Below, in pieces: positions 52,329 through 62,606 of a stretch of 64,000 bases of DNA (position 1 is the first letter of the stretch; each line of letters opens with the position of its first letter). Position numbers and translations under genes: made by a program. Origin of the DNA: Cavenderia fasciculata (taxonomy: Eukaryota; Evosea; Eumycetozoa; Acytosteliales; Cavenderiaceae). The notes under the pieces were generated by a model, which made no database searches, was not told the DNA's origin, and saw only the letters and a program-made list of their open reading frames with translations. The DNA is taken from NCBI RefSeq assembly GCF_000203815.1, contig NW_004457729.1, positions 3,100,674 through 3,164,673 on the forward strand, in the 5' to 3' direction.

Positions 52329-54191
52329 TTAGATTACCTTTAGGTTCTTGATTGATTCTCCGACAGTCAAGACTCTGAGGGAGTTGGTCTTGCCTGGAAC
52401 ACCTTCCATGACACCAGAAACAATGACGACTCTGCTACCAGAACGGCAGTAACCCTTCTTCATGGCATATTCGAGGACATATTCTACAAGCTTATCGGTA
52501 CCGACCAAGGAGTCAACCAAGAGTGGGATGGTTCCACGAGTGGACATCAAGTGCTTAACAGTGTGTTCCCAAGAGGTGACGGCAACAATTGGAATGGGTG
52601 GTCTGTACTTGCTGACGAGTCTGGTAGTCAAACCGGTTTCAGTCAATGTAATAATCAAATCAGCCTTCAAGTCAATAGCAGTGGCAACAGCGTATGAAGC
52701 AACAGTTTCAGCTAATACAGATGAAAATAAATAGGAAAATAGATTGATTGTTATAATTAGTACAATGGAATGAAGGGTTGAGTTTCCTTTTTTTTTTTTT
52801 TTTTTTTTGTATATATGACATACCAACAGAGATTGGTTTGGTAGTGTGAATCTTCAAGGCAGCAAAAAGAGTATGATAATCGGTACTGGATTCGACAAGT
52901 TCGGCTTCTCTGCAAATCTTGGCCATGATATCGACGGCTTCGAGTGGGTAATCACCAGAGGCGGTTTCACCTGAAAGCATAACACAATCGGTACCATCCA
53001 AAACGGCATTAGCAACATCAGTGCATTCAGCTCTGGTTGGTCTTGGAGCCTTAATCATAGATTCCAACATTTGAGTGGCAGTAATAACTGGCTTTCCAAC
53101 TATTGAAATAAAAATAAAGAAAGAAAGATATTGTCAGAATGATACGCATATACAATGGATTTGATTTGTTTAACTTACCAGCATTACACTTTGAGACCAT
53201 CATCTTTTGAGCGATAAAGATCTTTTCCATATTAACTTCGACACCGAGATCACCTCTGGCAACCATAATACCGTCAGAGGCATCGAGAATATCGTTAAAG
53301 TTGATGATACCTTCTTCGTTTTCAATCTTACTGATGATTTGGATGGTGGCACCCTTTTCACCCAAAATACCACGGATTTCATTGACGTCTTCAGCCTTTC
53401 TAATAAAAGAGGCAGCGACGAAATCAACCTTTTGTTCAACACCAAACTTGAGATCCTCAATATCCTTTTCAGCAACAGCTGGCAATGTGACGATTGCTCC
53501 TGGTAAATGAACGTTCTTCTTTTCTCCGAGCTTTGAGTTGTTATTAACCTTACACTTGAGGAAACTAAGGAAGATAAAAAGTATAAGTTATATATGTATA
53601 TATATGATCATAGTGAATTGGTTTAAACTTACCCCTTTTCCTTATTAACTTCCAAAATTGAGAATGAAATGACACCATCAGCAATTAAAAGGTGTCCACC
53701 AACCTTGACAGAGTCAATCAAACCCTTATAATCGACGGAAATTCTTTGTTTGTTACCCTATAGAGAGATTAGTGTTTAAAGTATAAATGTTAGTTTGACA
53801 TTTTGATGTGATATAAAGATCTTGTATTCAAACATACTGGAAGGGCAGTATTGGTATCGACTATAATTTCAGTTTCAGCTGGCAAATCGATTGGTTCGCC
53901 ACCTTCTAATAAACCGGTACGGATTTCTGGACCCTTGGTATCCAACATGACGGCACAGTCCTTGCCGGTAATCTTGACGGCTTCTCTGAGGTTCTTGATG
54001 ACTTGAGCATGGTATTCATGAGTTCCATGTGAAAAGTTACAACGACAAACGCTCATACCAGTTTCAATTAATTTGACCAACATTTCGACAGACATTGTCT
54101 TTGGACCAATGGTACATACAATCTTTGTACGTACAAACGATTGGGTTGGTGAATCTATATTTAAACGAAGGTTACGTGATAATGTTGCCAT
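52329..54191 (-). CDS. pyk: Pyruvate kinase
   Basis: Last ATP-forming step of glycolysis: phosphoenolpyruvate + ADP to pyruvate + ATP. Five exons on the minus strand, 54191-53838, 53757-53633, 53564-53179, 53099-52824 and 52711-52329, give 507 aa. Motifs in order: [57 protein letters not shown], the [18 protein letters not shown] loop, [22 protein letters not shown], and the C-terminal allosteric domain from [12 protein letters not shown]. Length fits the eukaryotic enzyme. Splice joins all restore conserved residues, including GKPVITATQ across intron 3. Very secure. Confidence 0.98.
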
Positions 54192-55741
54192 TGTTTTCTA
54201 ATTCTAGAATATTATAATTATAATTGATAATATTTGATTGATGGGTAAGTAAATTAAATAAATAAATAAGAGAAAGAGACTGCTCGTTTATGTATAGCTA
54301 TATAGATGTATTTTAAAAAGACAACAAAAAAATAAAGGTATGATAATGATAATGATATGATGATGATGATGATGATGATGTTGCTTATTCTTAAATAAAT
54401 TAGTGGAGAAGAGAAAGATGGTTTCCTTAAAATTGAATTAAAAACTAACTCTCTTTTTTTTTTTTTAATTATAAATGAAAAGAGATAGGATAGAAATGAA
54501 ACGAAATGTATATATATAAATATAGAGAAAAAGTAAAATAATAAATGGCTGAGAGAAAACTAGGGCAGTAGTCATCGTGTGTCGACACACCACTACCTAC
54601 CACCCTACACCGGGTGTTGTTGTTAATGCCAGGTTATCTTAATGATATTTGTGTAGTAGTCGGGTATGACGATCGTCGTGGTCGTCGCCGGGGTTACTCA
54701 ACTTGTCGGTCTATCTCCCATATGCAACAGAAGGTATGACGGTCCATCCCAACACCCCCCCGACAACCAGCCATATATACCGTCAACATTAACATTAGAC
54801 ACAATTATGGTAACATGACTGATGATGATAAATAACAACACTAAAAATAATCTATGCCTTGTCTTTTTTTTTTTTTTTTTTCTCTCTACCTCTCTACCTA
54901 ATCTTATTATTATGACGAAACCTACTATTACTATCTTTGATTATTATCTTGTTGCAGTCAATGCGCATACCAGAACTATGAACAGAGAGTGAGGTGAACA
55001 AACACACAGGCTGAAAAAATAAAAAAAAATTAAAAAAAAACAAAAAAAAACAATTCCTCACAAAAAAATTTTCTCACTTTCTTGCAACCCATGTGTTGGG
55101 ACGTGAAACTTTCTCTGGTTGGCTCAACAACACCCGAGTGTTCTTCGTCTGCTGCAAGACGAAGATCTTTACACAGTATCAATACTGCAGTGTATGATAC
55201 CCCCCCTTTTACTCGGTTTTAGTAGTATTTATAGAGTTAATATTAATACATGTATTTATTAATACAACACTACACTATTCCTATTATTATTCCTCATCGA
55301 TAAGTCGACTTGGCTACACCTACACTCATAATATCACAAAGTAACCTTAGATCTATCATGATATCATCAACTATATATATACATATATATATGTATATAT
55401 AGTTTGAGGTAGAGAAACAGACAGACAGATAGACAGATAGACAGAGAGAGAGATTAATCTGATTTAGTATTTCTATTTTAGAGGAAGAGGTTTCTTCTAC
55501 AAGTTCATTTTGAGAGACATAATAATAATGACTTTAAAAAAAGTTTATATATTCAAATAATATGTAGGTTTTATTTTAAAATAATATTATTAAATCTAGA
55601 TAGGGTATATAAATATAAATACTAGTTTTGAGGGGGATGGATGGGTATTCAAGATCATTTAACCATTTTCCTTTACCTTATAATTATTATTATTATTATT
55701 TATTATTTTAATAATGGAATGTCCATCCAACTATAGAAGTA
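54192..55741. promoter_or_regulatory. Long upstream region of pyruvate kinase with GC-rich and hairpin-rich blocks
   Basis: About 1.5 kb. At 54560-54780 it is unusually GC-rich for the window and includes the perfect 14-bp palindrome GTGTGTCGACACAC (54577-54590) and CCGGGTGTTG. At 55088-55200 five consecutive small inverted repeats occur (see findings). (GAT)n near 54360 and (AC)AGA repeats near 55420. No protein gene seen. Could hold enhancer sites or a short RNA. Confidence 0.4.
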
Positions 55742-56371
55742 TTGGAAGAGGAAGAAGAAGAAGAAGAAGAAGAAGAGGAGGGAGACTTTAAATTGGGCAT
55801 TAGATTCCCAGAAGATGTTCCAATCAACATTAGATACCAAATTGTTAATATTTTCAACTATTGTTCGGATATGATCGATCCTCCAGCTGATTTACCACTA
55901 CTGGATGTCGAACCATATTATAATGCTGATACACATACATGGGATGACGACAGTTTCATGATATTTAAAAGTTACAGGGTTGAATTTGCCCTTGTTTCAA
56001 TGATTCAAATGATTCATGGTAGGTTTCCAAAACATCGATATGATATAAATTGATGAATGATCATTGAGACACAATTTATTTATTTATTTATTAAATTACT
56101 CCAATCAATCAATCGATCAATCAATCAATCAATCAATCAATCAATTGATATTTTAGGATTTAGATTCTCCAACAACAAACATTCAACCTTTGCTATATTA
56201 ATTGGTGATAGTTGGCAATTATATTTGAACAACAATTCCATTACCTCCTCCTCCTCCTCCTCCTCCTCCTCCTCCTCCTCCCTCCTCCTCCTCCTCCTCC
56301 TCCTCCTCCTCCTCCTCACAATGAAGGTCAACCAACCCCCTCAACATAATCAATCACTCCAATCCAAATAA
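55742..56371 (+). CDS. Paralog A1: unknown protein, 5' end unresolved
   Basis: Two joined exons, about 55742-56018 and 56157-56371, with an in-frame GTAGGT...TTTTAG intron. The product starts with a Glu-rich run, then FPEDVPINIRYQIVNIFNYC, DPPADLPLLDVE, ALVSMIQMIHG and, after the intron, FRFSNNKHSTFAILIGDSWQ. The same layout recurs in the gene at about 61690 (FPDGIPIKSRYHLVNVFYSC), so it is a real family. No domain recognised. No good ATG lies in frame at the 5' end, so a first exon is missing from my model or the copy is damaged. After FAILIGDSWQLYL the frame runs through a (TCC)n/(CTC)n tract giving poly-Ser then poly-Leu, unlike the paralog. Confidence 0.5.
56243..56320. repeat. (TCC)n trinucleotide repeat in coding exon
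   Basis: About 25 TCC/CTC units at 56243-56320. One extra C in the middle changes the phase, so the reading frame gives Ser repeats first, then Leu repeats. On the other strand it would read as Glu/Arg repeats. Confidence 0.9.
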
Positions 56372-56572
56372 CCAGGCTCATTTGGACTACCTACAACCTT
56401 TTCAGGAGAAATAAATAAATAAAAGGAAATTGGATTTTTAATTAATCTGATGAACTTTGCAACTTCATCAACAAAAAGAACACATCACCTTTCAAATTGT
56501 GTTATTGTTTCTTTTTACTACCACAAATACTACTACTTGTATAAAAGTAGATAGATAGATAGATAGATAGAG

Positions 56573-59500
56573 ATGCAAGGAACAAGAAATATACATGTAG
56601 AAAGAATAGAGAAATTCCTAAGTGATACATACTTTACAGATGTAAATCTTAGAGGAAAGATTTATCCTGTCATTGACAAGAATGCTTGTAATCTAAAGGT
56701 ATCTGAAAAATGTGATAGAATCACTTTTGATGGTATGTTGTATAGATTTACAAGCTAGCTAGCTAGAGTGCTAGTATAGTATGCTTGCAATTTACATTTT
56801 ATTTACTTTGTCTCTTTACTTTTTTTTTTGTTTTTTTCCTTTTAGAATCACAATCATTAAAATATGAAAGTTGTAAAGTAGGAAAAGTATTTGGACCAAG
56901 TTGGAGTAGTTTTTGGTTTCAAGTATCGATTGATGTACCACAGTCAATGAAGGGAGAGGAAGTACACTTTTTGTGGAACTCTAGCTCAGAGGCATTGATT
57001 TGGCGTGACGGTGCTCCTATTCAGGGCCTGACCGGTGGCACTTGGGTGGACAAGCGTATCGAATACAAATTGTTTGATGTGGCCGAGGGAGGTGAGCATG
57101 TCGAGTTGGTCATTGAGATGGCGTGCAATGGGATGTTTGGTGTTGGCAGGGACGGGTTGATCAATGCTTGCGACCCCACCAAGACATTCACATTGGTGCA
57201 ATGCGAGATTGGTGTGTTTGATCGTGACGCATACACACTCTTTACCTATTTGACAATGTTGCATGATGTTGCCAAGAATAATACGTCCAACACATATAAT
57301 CCTCAACCGACCAACACTAATCCTTCGATGACCGAGTTTACGCAGCGCGCCAACCAAGCACTGCGACTTGCCAACGACCTCATCAACCAGGTCGATGTGG
57401 ACGACCGTACTACTTTCAAGCCGGCGATCGAGCGTGCACAAAAGGAGTTCTTTGAGCAAGCCAACGGCGACGGGTGCCATGGGGTGTCGGCAATAGGACA
57501 CTGTCACATTGACGTGGCGTGGTTGTGGCCATACGCAGAGACCAAGCGCAAGTGTGCACGTTCGTTTGCGACACAGCTGCTCTACATGGACTATTATCGC
57601 GACTACAAGTTTGTGCAGTCACAAGCACAGCTCTACTCGTGGACCAAGCAGCTCTATCCACAGCTGTATGCACGTATGCTGGTGATGGCATCCAAGGGGC
57701 AGTGGGTGACTACAGGTGGCACATGGGTCGAGATGGACGGCAACCTTCCGGGCGGCGAGAGCTTTGTGCGTCAGTTCTTGCACGGTCAGCGATTCTTCAA
57801 GTCTGAGTTTGGACAGTACTGCACCGAGTTTTGGTTGCCCGACACATTTGGCTATTCAGGCCAGCTGCCACAGGTCGTACGCCACGCAGGCATCTCCAAC
57901 TTTATCACGCAGAAGTTGTCGTGGAACAATATCAACAAGTTCCCACACTCGACGTTTATCTGGGAGGGTATTGACGGTAGTCGCGTGCTCACTCACTTCC
58001 CACCAGCCAACACGTACAACTCGGCTGCCGATGTCAAGGAAGTGCAAATGTGCGAGTCAAATCACAAGAACAACGATGTTTCCAACAATAGTTTGATGAT
58101 CTATGGTCATGGAGATGGTGGTGGTGGACCCAACATTGAGATGATTGAGCGATTGTCACGCCTTTCTGACACGAATGGTATCCCACAGGTAAAGTTGCAA
58201 TCGCCCGCCGAATTTTTCAAAGTCATTGAAAAGGACAAGGACAGACTACCCGTATGGATTGGCGAGTTGTACTTTGAACTGCATCGTGGTACCTACACAA
58301 CACAGGCCAACTGTAAAAAGGGTAATAGAAAGTGTGAGCAGTTGTTGCATGACGTCGAAGCGTTGTCGACTATCCTCGACCTACACAAGGTTGAAGGGTT
58401 CCAATACCCACGTCTCAAAGAGCTCTGGGAACTGCTACTTCTCAACCAGTTCCACGATGTCCTCCCAGGTTCTTCGATCGGCATGGTCTACAAGGACGCC
58501 GCCGAACACCACGGACACATCCAACAACAAGTATACGACATTATTAAAAAGACAATGGCACATTTGGTAGGAGGCAATGTTAGTGGTGAACACCAAGAAC
58601 ACTCAGTTGCTGGTGACGACGATGCATTTGACTTGGTCGTATTCAATCCCTCACCATTTGATTGTGAGAAGATTATCGAGTTACCAGACCACTTTGAATC
58701 ACCACAAAAGTCAATCAATGGACACCCATTGGCAGCCATCAAAGTGCCAAGCTATGGATTTGTACGTGTCAACCAAGCCACCTTTTCAAAGTCAATGGAG
58801 AACATTGCCTTTGCACGTGTCAATGGAGATGGATCGGTTGCACTCGAGAACCCATTCCTCCAAGTACTTGTTACCAAGGAGGGTGCCATCTCTTCGATTG
58901 TCGATCGTCGTGTTAATCGTCAAGTCATCGATGCCAATGAAAAGGTGCTCGGTGGTATAGGCAACCGTTTCGTTTTGTATGATGATCAATGCCTCTTTTG
59001 GGATGCATGGGATGTAGAGATTTACAGCCAGAACAAGTACAAAGTGTTGGGTGGTGCAGAGGGTGGTGCAAAAATCATCGAGAATGGACCATACCGCGTG
59101 GCCATTGAATTTAGCTACCCACAACTCACCAGCAAATCGAGTATCAAGCAGATCATCTACCTCTCCAACAACAGTCCACGTATTGATTTTGAGACAGTGG
59201 TCGAGTGGCACGAGAATAGAAAGATGTTAAAGGTCGAGTTCCCAACGACCATCCGTGCAATGAACTGCAAGTACGATATCCAATTTGGACATGTCGAGCG
59301 TCCAACACACAAAAATACAACATGGGATGTCGCCAAGTTTGAAGTGTGTGGACATAAATGGGCCGATCTCTCCGAGTATGGATACGGTGTCGCTCTGCTC
59401 AACGACTGCAAGTACGGTTACTCTGTCAGCGGTGGTGTCATGCGTCTCTCGCTTTTGCGTTCGGCCAAGTCACCCGATGACGAGGCTGATATGGGTACAC

Positions 59501-60003
59501 ACCGCTTCACCTACTCGCTGTTGCCTCACACTGGTGATCTCCAGCAAAGTGGTGTCATTACCGAGGGGTATGCCCTCAACACCCAGTTCCACACTGTACA
59601 GGTTCCAAGCACACCCGTTTCACTCCAAGAGCTGCCATTCAACCTCCCAACACTCCAATCGTTTGTTAGAGTCAATTGCGCCATTAGCAATAGTCTTGCA
59701 TCGACCACCTCACCCACTCTTCCACCCTCACCAACTCTTCTTCAACCACCACCCCTACTCACATCATCAGTCATTATCGAGACACTCAAGAAATGCGAGG
59801 AGGGTGATGGTTACATTATCCGTGTCTACGAGTCATTTGGTGGAAAGACAAACTATTCATTCAACTTTTGTCCATCTGCCAACATTTCCACCATTGTCCC
59901 AGTCAATGGTTTGGAGGAGGAATTAAAGGATGAAAGATCCTACAAACCAGGTGAATCAATTCCAATTAATCCATTCCAAATCCAATCTTTTAAATTGGTT
60001 TAA
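56573..60003 (+). CDS. Cytosolic-type alpha-mannosidase, GH38 (MAN2C1-like)
   Basis: Two exons, 56573-56732 and 56846-60003, give 1105 aa. Retaining GH38 glycosidase trimming free oligosaccharides in the cytosol. No signal peptide at the start (MQGTRNIHVERIEKFLS), unlike lysosomal kin. The N-terminal domain has FGPSWSSFWFQV. Catalytic domain from about 240: GHCHIDVAWLWPYAETKRKC (zinc site), TTGGTWVEMDGNLPGGES, and the nucleophile Asp in FWLPDTFGYSGQLPQ, then SWNNINKFPHSTFIWEGIDGS. The C-terminal beta-sandwich ends with GESIPINPFQIQSFKLV. This fits MAN2C1 (Dictyostelium ManG-type). Strong bias to C/G-ending codons. A decayed copy of its last 60 codons lies at 61254-61437. Confidence 0.95.
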
Positions 60004-60136
60004 ACAAATAAGAATTAAATAAATCCAATTGTTAAAGTCCTAATGGTAGGTTTCAAATAATATTTATTCACACTAGTGTTGCCCTGAGAGATGACTACAT
60101 CCACATCTCACAAAACCACCTCCTATTCTTGAATTT

Positions 60137-60959
60137 TCATCTAAACGAACTGCATTCATAGACAGTACATTTGTATGGAAATATTGATCTGAAGGAATGA
60201 ATCCCGTTGAGTTCAAAAAATGGATTCATAATGTTCTCTTGTTCATTGGTGATGGTTTCTTCAATATTCTCTTGTTGTTGGATAATATTCTCTTTTTCAT
60301 TGGCGATGGTTTCTTCAATAATATTCTCTTCCTCTTCATGGTCGATGACGGTCTCCAGTTCTTCATCTTCGTCAAAAAAATTCACTTGCTGTTCATCAGC
60401 GATAGTCTCTTCAATAATATTCTCTCGTTGTTCATTGGAGATGGTTCCTTCGCTAACATTCTCTTCATATGGAGACCTTGGTGAATTTTCTGTTGGCTGA
60501 TAGAAAACTGGGGGGAGCAAGTCTTGACTTGCCCCCTTGGAATTCTTCAATTGCGAGAGCTCAGATTCGAATAGATCCAGTTTTCTTTTAAATTTGTTGT
60601 TTTCTAATAAAAGATATCATTCATTAATATTGATTGATAAATTCAATAGAATCATTTCAAACTTACCCTCTTGGAGGACAAAAATCAATTCTATTTAATT
60701 AGAATAAAATAAGTGATTAGTAAGAATAATAGCTGCTCATCATTAATTTTAAATGGTGTGTCTTACGAAGATTGGTTGTAGGATCATTCTTTTTCATTGA
60801 GAGAAGGTATTTATGAACAGAGTTTCTTTTGAAAGCGTCAATGATAAATCTGGCTTTGTATGGCTGTTCCTCTAAGCAATCGCGACTATGATCCTTTTGC
60901 TCATCTGAAAGATCAGAATCAAAGATGATTTTGAGAGCTTGATCAACAAATTCATCCAT
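60137..60959 (-). CDS. Unknown acidic repeat protein with a 24-nt microexon, 227 aa
   Basis: Three exons, 60959-60767, 60690-60667 and 60603-60137. Exon 2 is only 24 nt and encodes QLIFVLQE; junctions close in frame, and exon 3 starts ENNKFKRKLDLFESELSQLKN, a coiled-coil-like helix that includes the leucine-rich exon 2. Residues 1-60 are charged, alpha-helical (MDEFVDQALKIIFDSDLSDE). The C-terminal half repeats EETIxNEQ/ENIIEETI units (about four times) and ends with a Cys-containing stretch. No known family. Start taken at the first in-frame ATG; there is also open frame further upstream without an ATG. The gene sits between the mannosidase and its relic. Confidence 0.5.
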
Positions 60960-61253
60960 TTGCTTGTTATATCTATAGTTATTCAACAGAAAAAGAACTT
61001 GATAATGAATGGCCACACATACTCTTTAAATACTACCAAAAATAAAATAATGAATTTGGTTGAGATTTATATTTATATATTTCGTAGTAGGCTGGAGCCT
61101 GTTCCTCGTACTCAGATTTATCAAAAACTTTTAATTAGATAAGAAAATTAAAAAAAGTTTAAAGTAAAGTACGAGCATCGCTCAAGTCCCCATTTTCCAC
61201 ATTTTTTAAAAGATAATAAAGAATAAAATTATAAAGATTTTATTTAATCTTTT

Positions 61254-61437
61254 TAGATCCGTGTCTTGTATACTAGTCAGTTGGTGGAAAAAACAAACTA
61301 TTCACTCAACTTTTGTCCATCTGCACCATTGTCGCAGTCAATGGTTTGGAAGAGGAATTAAATGATGAAAGATCCTTTTAACCAGGTGAATCTATTCCAA
61401 TTGACCCATACCAAATTCAATCTTTTAACTAGTTGGA
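61254..61437 (+). pseudogene. Decayed 3' fragment of an alpha-mannosidase gene
   Basis: About 184 bp that match the end of the mannosidase coding sequence (from about 59818 to 60003), with the same order of words: ATCCGTGTCT, TTTTGTCCATCTGC, GTCAATGGTTTGGA, GATGAAAGATCC, CCAGGTGAATC and CAATCTTTTAA. It has several small deletions and at least one stop codon (after the GATGAAAGATCC word), so it is a relic of a second gene copy. Only the tail survives. It lies right before paralog A2. Confidence 0.9.
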
Positions 61438-61689
61438 TTTATTTTATTTGATACTTAATTTTTATTAAAAAAACAAAATTATTTGTATACTATTTAAGAT
61501 GATTTCTTGAGATCCTATCTACATATATTTTTTTTATTTGAATGAGAAACAAAAAAGAAATTTCTAAAACAAAATTGATAACCTCTCACTCTCACTGTAA
61601 CTATACATTAAATTTAATATTTTTTTAATATTAGAATAATAATATTTCCATAAAATATATTTTATTTATTATTTGTAAACCTGAGTACC

Positions 61690-62143
61690 GATTTTGAAGA
61701 GGATGAAAATTTTCAATTGAGCAATAGATTCCCTGATGGTATTCCAATCAAATCAAGATACCATTTGGTCAATGTTTTTTACTCGTGTTTAAAGTTGACA
61801 ACTCCCCCCAATGAATTGGAACTTAATGTTGTCAATCATTATCATCCAACTAGAAGTCCAAGGGATCACACGGTGATGAATTTAAAAAACCCCATCATGT
61901 TCTTTGCTCTATTGTTTTTAATTGAAAGACAACATGGTAAGACATCTATCAAATCGATTCAAGATCAATAGTTTATTAAATATATATTATAAATTCCATC
62001 TCCTGATAGGATACACATTCACCAACAACCCTGGTATAATTGTTTTTTTTGGTTCCAAACAATTATCCACTTTCATTGCACAACCATTCCCCACTACCTC
62101 AAACTCAACCAATAATAAATTAGTTAATTTTAATTCAAAATGA
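61690..62143 (+). CDS. Paralog A2: unknown protein, second copy
   Basis: Two exons, about 61690-61936 and 62010-62143, joined in frame by GTAAGA...GATAG. The product has FPDGIPIKSRYHLVNVFYSC, TTPPNELELNVVNHYHP, MFFALLFLIERQHG and, after the intron, YTFTNNPGIIVFFGSKQ. These correspond position by position to paralog A1, including the intron in the same codon (HG junction). The tail is Ser/Thr/Asn-rich and lacks the repeat seen in A1. The 5' end again has no in-frame ATG, which suggests a shared upstream exon in both or decay in both. Function unknown. Confidence 0.5.
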
Positions 62144-62202
62144 ATCCTGTAATGATGATGGTTTAAATAAATAAGTAAATTGATTTCTCTATTTTGCCTC
62201 TT

Positions 62203-62345
62203 TCATTTATTCATCTCTTCAATTATTCTTAATTTGCCTACCAAAGCCTTTTTACTACAACCTTCAGTTCTATTCCCGTGTAAATACTTTTCAATGTCAA
62301 TGAAACCATGACTACAAGCCACATCCATTGATGCTTACATGTCTT
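62203..62345 (-). pseudogene. Relic of a dictyostelid NRTEGC ankyrin-repeat gene
   Basis: Minus strand reads SMDVACSHGFIDIEKYLHGN then RTEGCSKKALVGKLRIIEEM and a TGA stop at 62203-62205. The SMDxAxxxGFIDIxKYLHxNRTEGCSxKA pattern is the consensus of a large ankyrin family in social amoebae (AMDxASxxGHLxIVxFLHxNRTEGCT). A stop codon lies a few codons upstream, and no further repeats can be followed, so this is the 3' scrap of a once longer gene. Confidence 0.6.
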
Positions 62346-62606
62346 CCCAGTCGAGTTTTAGACTTTGATAGAGTCTTTATCATCTTTATTCCAGAGATGC
62401 TCTTGTGAAGTTGCAAAGTGTGATTAGCTTTCACTTGGGTACTCTTTTTCTGATTTACAAGTCACCAATAAACAAATGAGATCCATATTATCATCGATCA
62501 TATTGACTATCATCAATAGAATATTTGATATTCTAGATTTAAATCTTTTGGTTGTTTATTTGTAAATCTCGTCTTGTTCTATTCTATGATTCTATTATTA
62601 TTTATT
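62346..62606. other. Spacer between ankyrin relic and eIF2B-epsilon
   Basis: A/T-rich 3' flank of eIF2B-epsilon with fragments that may belong to the ankyrin relic. No gene seen. Confidence 0.4.

Noticed and set aside
60959-61020. Extension of the microexon gene upstream of residue 1 (a GTG-started frame to 61016)
   Set aside because: An in-frame stop lies shortly before and there is no ATG, so the first in-frame ATG at 60959 was used.
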